Shown in pieces: positions 10,144 through 21,170 of a stretch of DNA of 33,068 bases. Origin of the DNA: Nemertoderma westbladi. Lineage: Eukaryota; Xenacoelomorpha; Nemertodermatida; Nemertodermatidae. Both the position numbers and the translations under genes were made by a program. The stretch spans positions 1 to 33,068 of the forward strand of contig JAUCBJ010006234.1 of the NCBI GenBank assembly GCA_032718475.1, given 5' to 3'. Under the pieces are notes generated by a model, which saw nothing but the letters and a program-made list of their open reading frames with translations, did not search any database and was not told the DNA's origin. Numbering within the stretch: the first letter of the stretch is position 1; every line of letters starts with the position of its first letter.

Positions 10144-10639
10144 CAACCTTAAGTGCGCTTCAATTCCGCTGGAATCCAATCTAATATTGGATGTGGGGTG
10201 GAATTCTCTTCTCGGGGTCAGCTTTCCAGGCCGGCCCCCATGGGTCTGTTATCACTACTCATCCTTGGTACATCCTTGGTAATAATCCCACATTGTGTTT
10301 CTCTATTGTTTTATTATAATAATCAACCACCACCACCACTACCACCACCAAAGCTCAACAGTTATAGTTTAATAGATAGTTTGATGTATTCATTAGATTG
10401 GACAACACCTTGGGTGTCAGCAGAGTTTTATCTGTTTATGAAGCGTAAGTCATTATCGTTGTCAGCTCTCTCTTCTGTTATCAGTCTATCAGCTTCTGTT
10501 TAATTGACAATAATAAATAAATTATAATGATGCTTTTTTTAGCATATCAATATTTTCAACCGAAATTGTGGACTTAGTGGTCCGTTTTCTATCATATATT
10601 GGCGACTTTCGGTTTCAGGTACTTGCCTAGTCTAACTTG

Positions 10640-10914
10640 ATAGATAGATTGATTTACTATGACAACAACATGAGCCTCTTGCAAGCAATCAAACAGTCGG
10701 CCGTGGCTGGATGCATCCCGAAGGCTCCTCTTTCGATACCCGCTTTCCGAGGGTAGAGGTGGGTGCTACTCCTATCCAAAGTTTTACACCCAGTAATTCC
10801 AACTGGTCCGCATTTTATCGACACCAGAGGGTTGAAAGGGCGGACCTTGGCGGTGGTCGAACCTACAACCAATAGATTGCAGGCCTGGCGCTCAACCAAC
10901 TGATATATCCCGCC
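10640..10914 (-). mobile_element. tRNA-derived SINE, second family, full-length-looking
   Basis: On the minus strand the head folds like a tRNA: it starts GGCGGGATA, has an A-box-like TATCAGTTGGTTGAGCG and a B box GGTTCGACCACC, and closes with CCGCC, pairing with the start. About 200 bp of body follow, then AAATCAATCTATCTATCAAG. That tail resembles the (TCTA)n tail of the CR1-like LINE at 27042, a likely source of its retrotransposition machinery. The minus-strand ORF inside it is incidental. Confidence 0.75.
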
Positions 10915-11319
10915 TTAGATTCTAGGATAATTATCAAATATAAATTAGTAACTTACCCCTTTTGGTTACAGAACGGTCAGCATGACGACGTTGTGGTGGT
11001 GACCAAAGATCATCATCCTACATAATAATTATTATAATAAGTTAAACCCACGTCCACTGTGACCCTGTTCAATAGTGATAATTGTAATAATATATATAAT
11101 TGTGACGCCCTAGAACTGCTGAGTCACACTCTCCCAACGCAAAATATATTTCAGACTTATGGCATACATGGTTACACAATGGTTAAAACAGCAGTACCTA
11201 TATTCTAATGAGGCTTCCTTCATCACGTTTGCCACACACTACGAATGTTTGTTTTTAATGAAGCCTGGACAGGTTTTAAATGTCTAATTAGCAATCAAAG
11301 CATCTGAAGTGAAGTGTCT
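10915..11319. other. Non-coding spacer
   Basis: AT-rich, no ORF or motif recognised. Confidence 0.5.
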
Positions 11320-14165
11320 GAAGTGTCTGATTGGCTCTTCTTATCAGAGTCCAAGTGTCTGATTGGCCCTTCTTATCGGAGTCCAAGTGTCTGATGGGCC
11401 CTTCTAATTGGAGTCCGAGTCCAAGTGTCTGATTGGCCCTTCTTATCGGTGTCCCAAATGTCTGATTGGCCCTCCTTATCAGAGTCCAATTGTCTGATTG
11501 GACCTTCTTATTGGAGTCCAAGAGTCTGATTGGCCCTTCTTATTGGTGTCCAATTGTCTGATTGGCCCTTTTTATCGGAGTCCAAGTGTCTGATTGGCCC
11601 TTCTTATCGGAGTCCAAGTTTCTGATTGGCCCTTCTTATTGGTGTCCAAGTGTCTGATTGGCCCTTCTTATCAGAGTCCAAGTGTCTGATTGGCCCTTCT
11701 TATCAGAGTACAAGTGTCTGATTGGCCCTTCTTATCGGAGTCCAAGTGTCTGATTGGCCCTTCTTATCAGAGTCCAAATGTCTGATTGGCCCTTCTTATC
11801 AGAGTCCAAGTGTTTGATTGGCCCTTCTTATCGGAGTCCAAGTGTCTGATTGGCCCTTCTTATCAGAGTCCAAATGTCTGATTGGCCCTTCTTATCAGAG
11901 TCCAAGTGTTTGATTGGATCGGAGTCCAAGTGTCTGATTGGCCTTTCTTATTAGAGTCCAAGTCCAAGTGTCTGATTGGCCTTGTTATCGGAGTCTGAGT
12001 CCAAGTGTCTGATTGCCCCTTCTTATCAGAGTCAGAGTCCAAGTGTGTGATTGTCCCTTCTTATTGGGGTCTAAGTGTCTGATTGGCCCTTCTTATCAGA
12101 GTCCATGTGTCTGATTGGCCATTCTTAATGGTGTCCTAGTGTCTGATTGGTGCTTCTTATTGGTGTCCAAGTTTGTGATTGGCCCTTCTTATCGGAGTCC
12201 AAGTGTTTGATTGGCCCTTATAGGAGTCCTAGTGTCTGATTGGCCCTTTTTATCGGTGTCCAAGTGTCTGATTGGCCCTTCTTATTGGTATCCAAGTGTC
12301 TGATTGGCCTTTTCTTATCAGAGTCCAAGTGTCTCATTGGCCCTTCTTGTCGGAGTCCAAGTGTCTGATTGGCCCTTCTTATCAGAGTCCAAGTGTCTAA
12401 TTGGCCCTTCTTATCGGTGCCCAAGTGTCTGATTGGCCCTTCTAATTGGAGTCCGAGTCCAAGTGTCTGATTGGCCCTTCTTATCGGTGTCCCAAGTGTC
12501 TGATTGGCCCTCCTTATCGGAGTCCAATTGTCTGATTGGCCCTTCTTATTGGAGTCCAAGTGTCTGATTGGCCCTTATTATCGGTGCCCAATTGTCTGAT
12601 TGGCACTTTTTATCGGAGTCCAAGTGTCTGATTGGCCCTTCTTATCGGAGTCCAAGTTTCTGATTGGCCCTTCTTTTTGGAGTCCAAGTGTCTGATTGGC
12701 CCTTCTTATCGGAGTCCAAGTGTCTGATTGACCCTTCTTATCAGAGTCCAAGTGTCTGATTGGCCCTTCTTATCGGAGTCCAAGTGTCTGATTGGCCCTT
12801 CTTATCGGAGTCCAAGTGTCTGATTGGCCCTTCTTTTTGGAGTCCAAGTGTTTGATTGGCCCTTCTTATCGGAGTCCAAGTGTCTGATTGGCCTTTCTTA
12901 TTAGAGTCCAAGTCCAAATGTCTGATTGGCCTTTCTTATCGGAGTCTGAGTCCAAGTGTCTGATTGCCCCTTCTTATCAGAGTCAGAGTCCAAGTGTCTG
13001 ATTGGCCCTTCTTATCGGTGTCCAAGTGTCTGATTGGCCCTTCTTATCCATGTCCAACTGTATGATTGGCTCTTCTTATCGGAGTCCAAGTCCAAGTGTC
13101 TGATTGGCCTTTCTTATCGGAGTCCGAGCCCAAGTGTCTGATTGGCCCTTCTTATCAGTGTCCAAGTGTCTGATTGGTCTTTCTTATCAGAGTTCAAGTC
13201 CAAGTATCTGATTGGCCTTTCTTATCGGAGTCCGAGTCCAAGTGTCTGATTGGCCCTTATCAGTGTCCAAGTGTCTGATTGGCCCTTCTTATCAGTGTCC
13301 AAGTGTCTGATTTGCCCTTATCAGTGTCCAAGTGTCTGATTGGCCCTTCTTATCAGTGTCCAAGTGTCTGATTGGCCCTTCTTATCAGTGTCCAAGTGTC
13401 TGATTGGCCTTTCGTATCAGTGTCCAAGTGTCTGATTGGCCCTTCTTATCAGTGTCCAAGTGTCTGATTGGCCTTTCTTATCAGAGTCCAAGTCCAAGTG
13501 TCTCATTGGCCTTTCTTATCGGAGTCCGAGTCCAAGTGTCTGATTGGCCCTTATCAGTGTCCAAGTGTCTGATTGGCCCTTCTTATCAGTGTCCAAGTGT
13601 CTGATTGGCCCTTCTTATCAGTGTCCAAGTGTCTGATTGGCCTTTCTTATCAGTGTCCAAGTGTCTGATTGGCCCTTCTTATCAGTGTCCAAGTGTCTGA
13701 TTGGCCTTTCTTATCAGAGTCCAAGTCCAAGTGTCTGATTGGCCCTTCTTATCAGTGTCCAAGTGTCTGATTGGCCCTTCTTATCAGTGTCCAAGTGTCT
13801 GATTGGCCTTTCTTATCAGTGTCCAAGTGTCTGATTGGCCCTTCTTATCAGTGTCCAAGTGTCTGATTGGCCTTTCTTATCAGAGTCCAAGTCCAAGTGT
13901 CTGATTGGCCTTTCTTATCGGAGTCCGAGTCCAAGTGTCTGATAGGCCCTTCTTATCAGTGTCCAAGTGTCTGATTGGCCCTTCTTATCAGTGTTCAAGT
14001 GTGTGATTGGCCCTTCTTATTGGAGACCAAGTGTCTGATCGGCCTTCTTATCGGTGTCCAAGTTTCTGATTGGCCCTTCTTATCGGTGTCCAAGTGTCTG
14101 ATTGGCCCTTCTTATCGGTGTCCAAGTGTCTGATTGGCCCTTCTTATCGGAGTCCAAGTGTTTAA
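11320..14165. repeat. 32-bp satellite, about 88 copies
   Basis: The unit is close to GTGTCTGATTGGCCCTTCTT followed by ATCGGAGTCCAA. Some units carry a small GAGTCCAAGTCC-type insertion. The left half favours ATCGGAGTCC and the right half ATCAGTGTCC. Blocks of variants recur about 1.0 kb apart (around 11402 and 12440; around 11951 and 12901). Short ORFs across it are satellite translation. Confidence 0.95.
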
Positions 14166-14496
14166 TCCTCATCCCTCACTTCTCTCTCTGGGCCTATAAA
14201 CAAAATCAGGGTCATAATGCTGTAAAGTGTTAATTTTCACACTAAATGATGTAAATAATAGTAATTAATTAATGGCTTACCCCCGGGAGGACAGTCCATG
14301 CAATGGCCGCCGACAGAAGCATAGCAAAAATAATAGCCTCTTTCATCATCTTAATCTCCCCACAACAGCTTCTTATAATTCTGTGATATTATTAAACTGT
14401 TAATACTGTTAAACTAAACTTAATGTACTTAAACAGTTTTATTGGCACATAAGAAAGTATTGGTATTCGATATAAAAAGGGGGTGTAAACGTTAAG
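14166..14496. other. Non-coding spacer
   Basis: Nothing recognised between two arrays; AT-rich with no open frame of note. Confidence 0.5.
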
Positions 14497-14834
14497 CAGA
14501 CACTGGTGCAGACACTGGTACAGACACCTGGTCCAGACAGTGGTGCAGACACCTGGTGCAGACAGTGGTGCAGACACCTGGTCCAGACCGTGGTGCAGAC
14601 ACCTGGTGCAGACAGTGGTGCAGACACCTGGTCCAGACAGTGGTGCAGACACTGGTGCAGACACCTGGTGCAGACAGTGGTGCAGACACTGGTGCAGATA
14701 CTGGTGCAGACAGTGGTGCAGACACCTGGTGCAGACACTGGTGCAGACACCTGGTCCCGACTGTGGTGCAGACACCTGGTCCAGACAGTGGTGCAGACAC
14801 CTGGTGCAGACACTGGTGCAGACACTGGTGCAGA
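14497..14834. repeat. 12/15-bp minisatellite, left block
   Basis: Units are variants of TGGTGCAGACAC and CTGGTCCAGACAGTG. Both strands stay open in several frames, giving spurious GADT- and SAPVSAPL-type ORFs. It is the same repeat as 15432-16489 and probably one array split by the LINE piece in between. Confidence 0.93.
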
Positions 14835-15431
14835 CTACTACTACTACTAGTATCGGCATGCTGCATTGCAGCTGCATTTTTAAGAATGCTGTGCCGGCTT
14901 GTCGACAAAATTGCGCCGCCACAACTCACTATCACCCATGGCATTTGCTATATCATCCGCATCTTCAAGGCCAGTGTCCTTTAAGATGCGTCTCAAAGAA
15001 AGTCATTGGCTGTCCATCATGCTTATTCACTCCATGAGGCTGCCAAAGTACAAGATTATGCACTGGTTGGTCCTCACGGCGAAAGCAATGTCCTGCAAAG
15101 CGGAGGCGATTTTGTTCTAGTGTCAAGCTTGGGGGAACCAATGAGACACCTCCAATGTTATATAGTGTCTGGTTGGAGATGTGTGCATTGTACTTGACAC
15201 AATGAACCCGACGTAGCATTCTTGTGAATGTGCCATCCAGAGATTTGGTGTCCTCAGCAGTTAGAGCCCAGCGTGGACTCCCATAGAGGAGTACTGGAAC
15301 TACTGCTGCTCTAAATAATCGGACCTTAAGTTTCCGATTAATTCTTGGTGACTTCCAAATCCTGGAAAGCCTATTCAAGGCTGCCCATGCCTTGCCCTTA
15401 CGTATTCGAAGGTCCTCACCTGACTTCCGGA
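14835..15431 (-). mobile_element. 5'-truncated LINE 3' end inserted in the minisatellite
   Basis: On the minus strand it encodes the C-terminal domain that follows the reverse transcriptase in many LINEs: RIRKGKAWAALNRLSRIWKS, then VLLYGS, then RLRFAGHCFR and LVLWQP. The frame shifts by one near 14965 and then runs to a stop at 14880-14882 (ending KPAQHS). It finishes with a (TAG)5 tail at 14835-14849 that abuts the left block of the array. Its 5' end abuts the right block at 15431. Truncation plus a simple-repeat tail is the usual mark of a LINE insertion. Dead copy. Confidence 0.85.
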
Positions 15432-16489
15432 TCCGGACAGTGGTGCAGACACCTGGTGCAGACAGTGGTGCAGACACCTGGTCCAGACAGTGGTGCAGAC
15501 ACTGGTGCAGACACCTGGTGCAGACAGTGGTGCAGACACCTGGTGCAGACAGTGGTGCAGACACCTGGTCCAGGCAGTGGTGCAGACACCTGGTCCAGAC
15601 AGTGGTGCAGACACCTGGTGCAGACACTGGTGCAGACACCTGGTGCAGACACCTGGTGCAGACAGTGGTACTGACACCTGGTCCAGACAGTGGTGCAGAC
15701 ACCTGGTCCAGACAGTGGTGCTGACACCTGGTCCAGACAGTGGTGCAGACACCTGGTCCAGACAGTGGTGCAGACACCTGGTGCAGACAGTGGTGCAGAC
15801 ACCTGGTCCAGACAGTGGTGCAGACACCTGGTGCAGACAGTGGTGCAGACAGTGGTGCAGACACCTGGTGCAGACAGTGGTCCAGACAGTGGTGAAGACA
15901 CTGGTGCCGACACTGGTGCGGACACAGGTGCAGACATTGGTGCAGACACTGGTGCAGACATTGGTGTAGACACTTGGGGCAGACAGTGGTACAGACACTC
16001 GTGCCGACACTGGTGCAGATACTGATGCAGACATTGGTGCAGACACTGGAGCAGACACTGGTGCAGACAGTGGTGCAGACACCTGGTGCAGACATTGGTG
16101 CAGACACTAATGTCAACACCTGGTGCAGTCGGTGGTGCAGACACTGGTGCAGACACTGGTGCAGACACTGGTGCAAACACTGGTGCAAACACTGGTGCAG
16201 ACACCTGGTGCAGACACCTGGTACAGACACCTGGTGCAGACTGTGGTGCAGACACTGGCGCAGACACTGGTGCAGACACTGGTGCAGACAGTGGTGCAGA
16301 CACTGGTGCGGACACTGATGATGACGCTGGTGCAGACACTGGTGCAAACACTGGTGCAAACACCTGGTGCAGACAGTGGTGCAGACACTGGTGCAGACAC
16401 TGGTGATGACACTGGTGCAGACACTGGTGCAGACACCTGGTGCAGACACTGGTGCAGACAGTGGTGCAGACACTGGTGCAGACACTGGT
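15432..16489. repeat. 12/15-bp minisatellite, right block
   Basis: Same units as 14497-14834. The left part mixes 12- and 15-bp forms (CACCTGGTGCAGACA); the right part is mostly 12-bp TGGTGCAGACAC. Long open frames on both strands are by-products of unit lengths divisible by 3. Confidence 0.95.
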
Positions 16490-17211
16490 AATCAACTAAG
16501 GAAGGTCGTCGACTTCCAGTACCTTGGATCATGGATAGAGAGTAGCAAAAAGGACATAGAAGTTAGGAAAGCAAAGGCTTGGGTAGCTCTATCAAAAATG
16601 GATACCATCTGGAAATCAGATCTCTCCAGACACCTGAAGACTAAGTTCTTTCGAGCCACAGGGGAAAGTGTATTTTTATACGGGGGTGAGACCTGGACAC
16701 TGACTAAATCACTTGAACAACGAATTGATGATTGCTACACAAGACTACTAAGGGCAGCCCTAAACATCAGCTGGAGACAACACATGACAAACGCCGAGCT
16801 TTATGGTACAATACCACCTGTATCAACCACCCTCCGTGAACGCAGATTAAAATTCAGTGGGCACTGCTGGCGAAGTAAAGGCGAGGTCATACCAGATCTA
16901 CTTTTCTGGCAACCAACTCATGGAAAGCGTAGTCGTAAACGACCGGCCATAACATATAGATCAACTTGAAAGGGATTCTGTACTTGGAGAATCGAAATTC
17001 GACAACTATGGAGAATCGGGAAGCCTGGAAGGATCTCATTTCCACTGTCCGAGTTCGCTCGACCTAGTAGTAGTAGTAGAGTCGGGAAGCCTGGAAGGAT
17101 CTAATTTCCACTGTCCGAGTTCGCTCGACCTAGTAGTAGTAGTAGAATCGGGAAGCCTGGAAGGATCTCATTTCCACTGTCCGAGTTCGCTCGACCTAGT
17201 AGTAGTAGTAG
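16490..17211 (+). mobile_element. Second 5'-truncated LINE 3' end, plus strand
   Basis: It begins within the same domain as the 14835-15431 piece (VVDFQYLGSWIES, then AKAWVALSKMDTIWKS, LYGGETWTLTKS, RRLKFSGHCWRS, LLFWQPTHGKR) but belongs to another family by sequence. An unbroken frame fuses it to the minisatellite upstream, as expected by chance. Two frameshifts occur between about 16950 and 17010. The expected C terminus (ENREAWKDLISTV) is then found in the third frame and is present three times in tandem, ending in (TAG)4-5. Dead copy. Confidence 0.85.
17014..17211 (+). repeat. 66-bp terminal unit of the LINE, three copies
   Basis: Copies at 17014-17079, 17080-17145 and 17146-17211 differ by a few bases. 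Each holds the last codons, the TAG stop and the (TAG)n tail. Confidence 0.9.
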
Positions 17212-17892
17212 TATTTAAATTAATTTTTAATAATATTAAATATTATGTTTGGTACCAAATTTTATCATACCCATGGTGCCTCCCGCCTACTCAATAGACA
17301 TTGTAATGGACTTATTTTAATACCAGTATAGATTGTCTAGTCAAAGGTAATTATTGGTGCGAGTTTTCCCAGAGATTTGTGTACAGAAGCTTTAGTCCAT
17401 CGACTAATGTCACCCAGCTCCTGCTCCATAGCGACCACCACACCTGGGCACGCCTTGGAGGAGTGCCGCAACTCAGGTGTGGGGTTCAGCCCCTTGTGAT
17501 GGAGCCTCTGGGGGACTCAATCGCCATCCTTCGGGAAATCGCGCTTCTTCAGACCCTGCGCAATGATATTTCCGTCTCCGAAGCAGTCCAGCACTTATTT
17601 CAAAGCTTGTTTTCAGTGTGACGTGGGAATGCTGTAATCTGGCTCCGCAGAGGTGCAGTTTTATCCCTCTCTTAGTGCCGGTCGCATTTCTCTATGGGTG
17701 TAATTGCCCTGTCGAAATTTGTAGATAGTGTGTATTATTCATTAGAGTGGACGTGATGGTGGTTAATGGATAATATACACTACCCTTTCATTTTAGCGAG
17801 TGGTTAAAGGCGTCCAAGTACAGTAGGGTTCATCACAGTAGTGGCTGCAGATGATGGTAATGACAGATGTGAGGCTATGAGGACGTACATTG
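17212..17892. other. Non-coding stretch
   Basis: 17379-17621 is open for 80 codons but starts at GTG. A pyrimidine tract with CAG ends near 17370, so an exon is conceivable. I do not recognise the translation and see no donor. Confidence 0.35.
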
Positions 17893-18035
17893 TGGATTTA
17901 CAAGATGCCAGGTAGTATTTCCAGATCTACCTTTTACCTGTGCCGTTGGCTGAATGGTAAGAGCGTAATACTTCCAACATGGAGGTCACCAGTTCGGTCC
18001 CACCTGGATGTCATTGCCAAAATTACTAAGCTGTA
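17893..18035 (+). mobile_element. tRNA-derived SINE, plus copy
   Basis: A tRNA-like part at 17941-18012 has an A box (TGGCTGAATGGTAAGAGCG) and B box (AGTTCGGTCCC). It shares about 45 bp upstream (TAGTATTTCCAG, then TTTTACCTG) and its 3' part with the 18740 copy, so the repeat unit is larger than the tRNA head. Confidence 0.75.
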
Positions 18036-18739
18036 CCAAACGAAAATTACAGTAAAATTTTTGGCAACAAGAATCTACAATAACAATTAAAAGAAATGCA
18101 ATTATATGTTGTAATCTAGAAAGACATGTATATACGTATATATGCACGTATATATATATATGTATATGTTATATAAGATAATGTATCAGTGAACATAGGA
18201 ACATAGGAAATTATCTTTACAAGTTTAAAATAACGAGTACAAATCGGCCGGCGCACTAATAAAAGTTCATCTTTGCTTAAATTATACTTAGGTAATAAAA
18301 ACTAAAAACTGGTTCAAACCAATTGAGGTTATATATACAGATAGGCCTATTTAATAATGCTTCACTCTCCAATTGGAAGAAATAGATTTTAATTTGAAGT
18401 CGCAACTTTCGTATTGTGTTGCTACAGAATATCGACGCATTCGTCACATCTTTCTTATATATCCTACACAGTTTCATGGCAGAGTAACAATTCCTTAGCA
18501 GTTAGGAATGTTAATTAACACCAAACCGCACCTTGTTGCAGCTATCTGAGTTGAGATATCACCCTTTGGGGTGCGAATTATCTGATATCCCAAAGGACAG
18601 ATGTTGATATAATTATTAAATTGTTCCGGCATCTGGTAACAGGTTGTAAACTTGCAAACATAGGTCGTGTACTTAGTTCTTACTAACCACACGTAGTCAG
18701 ACTAAACTTTGCACTCCATTCTACCTAAATTCAGTTATA
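18036..18739. other. Non-coding stretch
   Basis: A TA-rich microsatellite lies at about 18125-18175 (TATATACGTATATATG type). No gene recognised. Confidence 0.5.
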
Positions 18740-18885
18740 ACTTTTGTTGGGCACAGCTTTGCAAAATCGGCAATGACGTCAAGGTGGGGTCGAACTGGTG
18801 ACCTCCGGGTTGGAAGTCTGACGTTCTTTCCATTCAGGTAGCGGCTCAGGTAAAAGATAGACCTGGAAATACTATCTGAGACCTT
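18740..18885 (-). mobile_element. tRNA-derived SINE, minus copy
   Basis: Read on the minus strand: shared leader TAGTATTTCCAGGTCTATC, A-box-like ACCTGAATGGAAAGAACG, B box AGTTCGACCCC, then GTCATTGCCGATTTTGC. It is inverted relative to the 17893 copy, about 0.7 kb away. Confidence 0.75.
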
Positions 18886-19377
18886 GTATGTCCGCAATTT
18901 ACCACCTCATTGCCTCCTATCTGTCAAAACCAACATGTGCTGCCACTGTGCTCAACACTACAGTACTTGGCCGTCTCACCAATAACCATTGTAGAACACC
19001 AATAATAAATTCAGTTAGTGCTATTTTGTTGGGCCACCTGTGGATAGTAGAACTGAGAGTACGGTCTGTGTCCTTCCTAATTTCATAGACTTATTGTAGA
19101 TTTAAATATATCATTTTCGGTACATATCAATCAATTAATAATATATTTGTTGTCGCGAAACGGTGGGAAACGCAAATCCAATCTTTAGCTAATTATTATA
19201 TCGTCTCAATATTAAAGGAGCAGGTTACAGTGGCACGTTATTACAACTAAAACAATTAACGAAAGTGAATAGAACTGTGTTACAGTTTTATTTTTTAGAG
19301 TAATCAACTGTTATTTACGTTGATTTTCCCCTGGAAAGGGATGTATTGCTTTATTGCTTCGAAAGTCCAACCCCCAT
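18886..19377. other. Non-coding stretch with a dispersed repeat
   Basis: 19193-19322 is similar to about 26702-26850 (both contain a GAGCAG-TTACAGT segment, AATAGAAC, and TCA(A/G)C(T/A)GTTATTT). No gene recognised. Confidence 0.45.
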
Positions 19378-19592
19378 CCAGAGATTTGGTGTCCTCAGCA
19401 GTTAGAGCCCTGCATGGACTCCCGTAGAGGAGTACTTGAACTAAATAATCGGACCTCAAGTTTCCGATGAATTCTCTGTGACTTCCAAATCCTGGAAAGC
19501 CTATTCAAGGCTGCCCATGCTTTTCCCTTACGTATTCGAAGGTCCTCACATGACTTCCGTATCCATGATCCCAGGTAACATAACTCGTCCAC
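19378..19592 (-). mobile_element. LINE fragment, same family as 14835-15431
   Basis: It encodes YLGSWIRKSCEDLRIRKGKA and the following RLSRIWKS region on the minus strand. It is nearly identical in DNA to 15238-15430, with an internal deletion of about 13 bp and different flanks on both sides. Confidence 0.85.
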
Positions 19593-19696
19593 ATGGATGA
19601 CCTTTTACGGCGATTGAGACCAGCGAGACTCAGCCCTTTGTAAGAGCCAGACATTCATTTAAAACTGTTCTTGGTTGCGAGATAAATTATTTAATT

Positions 19697-19845
19697 ACCT
19701 ACAGGACCTACAGGTGTCGCCTACAGGACGCCTACAGTGTCGCCTACAGTGTCGCCTACAGTGTCGCCTACAGTGTCGCCTAGTGTCGCCTACAGGACGC
19801 CTACAGTGTCGCCTACAGTGTCGCCTAGTGTCGCCTACAGGACTT
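19697..19845. repeat. 12-bp tandem repeat
   Basis: The unit is GTGTCGCCTACA, with GGACGCCTACA and shortened GTGTCGCCTA variants. It lies about 100 bp upstream of a DEF8-like exon, in its intron. Confidence 0.9.
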
Positions 19846-19941
19846 CATTAGATTTTATTTTCTTACTTTTATTTATACTTTTACTCTTAATGTGACGGTA
19901 TATTATCTGTTCGATTTGTTTTACTGTCTTTTGTTTTCCAG

Positions 19942-20086
19942 GCAACTTTTACTGCTCGGATTGCCATTGGTTGGATGTTAGCCCAATCCCTTCTCGGATC
20001 CTACACAATTGGGATTTTAATCCGAGACACATCTCTCGGCAGACCAGCCAATACCTCGATATAGTATTCAAGAAACCAATCATTCG
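19942..20086 (+). CDS. DEF8: DEF8-like gene, exon A (first part of Rubicon-homology domain)
   Basis: DEF8 is a Rubicon-homology protein linked in vertebrates to lysosome positioning and osteoclast function. This 145-nt exon follows a good acceptor (pyrimidine tract, TTTTCCAG) and ends at CATTCG before GTAGGG, a slightly weak donor. It encodes YCSDCHW, then ILHNWDFNPRHISR and KKPIIR, which match the zinc-ligand and NWDF.PR.(V/I)SR region of DEF8. Two bases carried over at the end complete a codon with the first base of exon B, giving an unbroken match to the family. Earlier exons (C1 domain, N terminus) were not found; they may be upstream of the window or too short or diverged to see. Confidence 0.88.
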
Positions 20087-20612
20087 GTAGGGGGACTTTG
20101 TCTGTTTTTATCTCAATACCTCGAATACAGTAGGTGTGAATTATGTGCAACTACTTGAACTAGTGACAATAGCAAAAGTTGTGACAAAAACAAGTGACAA
20201 AAAGTGACAAAAGTTCTTTCCGCAACTTTCTTTTATCGAATTCATCATTTTATAAAAAATCAACCGAGTTTTTGAAATAATATTTTATCAAACTCCAAAT
20301 AACTTATTAAGAACAAATTATGTTGTGGCCCCATCTCCACCTGTAGAATATGGTTTAGTGGTCGAACGTTTTTGCATTCCATTTTTAATTTGCCTTATGT
20401 TGTGGCCCCATTATTTGTAATATAACATTTTGTTCTGTTGGTAAACTATTGATTTAATTCAATAATTTAGGAGCCATATTATATTCGATTGAAACACTCC
20501 AGGTCTACACTATTTTAGTCGGTGAAAATTAAAGTAAAAGATAGTGATATATTAGAACATTTTCTCTCCAATATTTGTTAAGCTTTGTCAGCCTAAGTCA
20601 GTTAACCTTGTC

Positions 20613-21170
20613 ATCCCAGGATTTTCCTGTCACAACGTTCCCAGTGAAAAAGGAGAACATGGCCGTCCCAAGGGCGGTATTTCTATTGCTTTTAACACAA
20701 AACTCGCCACCTCTCAACAGATCTTATACAAAAGCTCTTCGCTAATTTCAGTTCAATCGTCACATATTGCAATCATAGGAGGATACTACACTCCAGCAAC
20801 TGATGTTACCGACATTATTCTAGAACTACACTCTGTTATAAAGCTCACTCGTTCCAAGTGCGACAAACCAATACTCCTCGCTGTCGATTTCAACTGCCGA
20901 CTTGATGGATGTTGTGATCGCGGAGACCTCCTTTGTAGTGGTATGCTAGGCACCGGGTTACAGTGTCTCAACGACCCATCCATCCCCACCTACTACTGTT
21001 GGAATGGCAACAGCACTATAGACCTTATTTTCATGGATAATCGCTCATCTGATCAGCCATCTTTAAATATCCTCCACACACCCAACACGAAACACCAACG
21101 GGTATATACAGCTGTACACTTGACTGATCCAGTAGCGCAAGGAGAAACGTTCAACTCCAATCAGACACAT
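20613..21170 (+). pseudogene. LINE AP endonuclease, N-terminally truncated
   Basis: The frame reads IPGFSCHN, then GRPKGG, IGGYYTPATD, the AVDFNCRLD block (equivalent of the GDFN catalytic segment, with the Gly replaced by Val) and STIDLIFMDN (SxIDhi motif). The true N terminus with the Asn and Glu active-site motifs is missing through 5' truncation. The frame is lost around 21165-21190, and the protein continues in the next frame (ADLLSNNLDQVEFG). It would nick target DNA in an intact element. Confidence 0.8.

Larger units (their letters stand above)
8797..10639. other. Non-coding stretch with SINE pieces, a G-run and hairpins
   Basis: No credible coding sequence. It holds two pieces of a tRNA-derived SINE (9035-9190), a G-run (9413-9436), an inverted repeat at 9991-10037 and a hairpin at 10115-10143, listed separately. 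Confidence 0.6.

Noticed and set aside
10153-10503. 116-aa ORF with a hydrophobic stretch and polyproline
   Set aside because: Starts at GTG, has simple-sequence content (CCACCA repeats) and no recognisable domain.
10847-10914. Functional tRNA gene
   Set aside because: Stems are imperfect, there is a 200-bp body and a simple-repeat tail; it is a SINE head.
11288-14165. CRISPR-like array
   Set aside because: Repeats are directly tandem with no unique spacers, and the DNA is animal.
14392-16532. Many overlapping GADT/VCT/SAP-type ORFs on both strands
   Set aside because: They are translations of 12/15-bp minisatellite units. The two that reach into LINE sequence do so by chance fusion.
17379-17621. 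80-aa open frame, possible exon
   Set aside because: No ATG, no clear donor, no family recognised; left as a note only.
18888-19088. 66-aa plus-strand ORF
   Set aside because: No recognisable content and adjacent to a SINE; likely chance.
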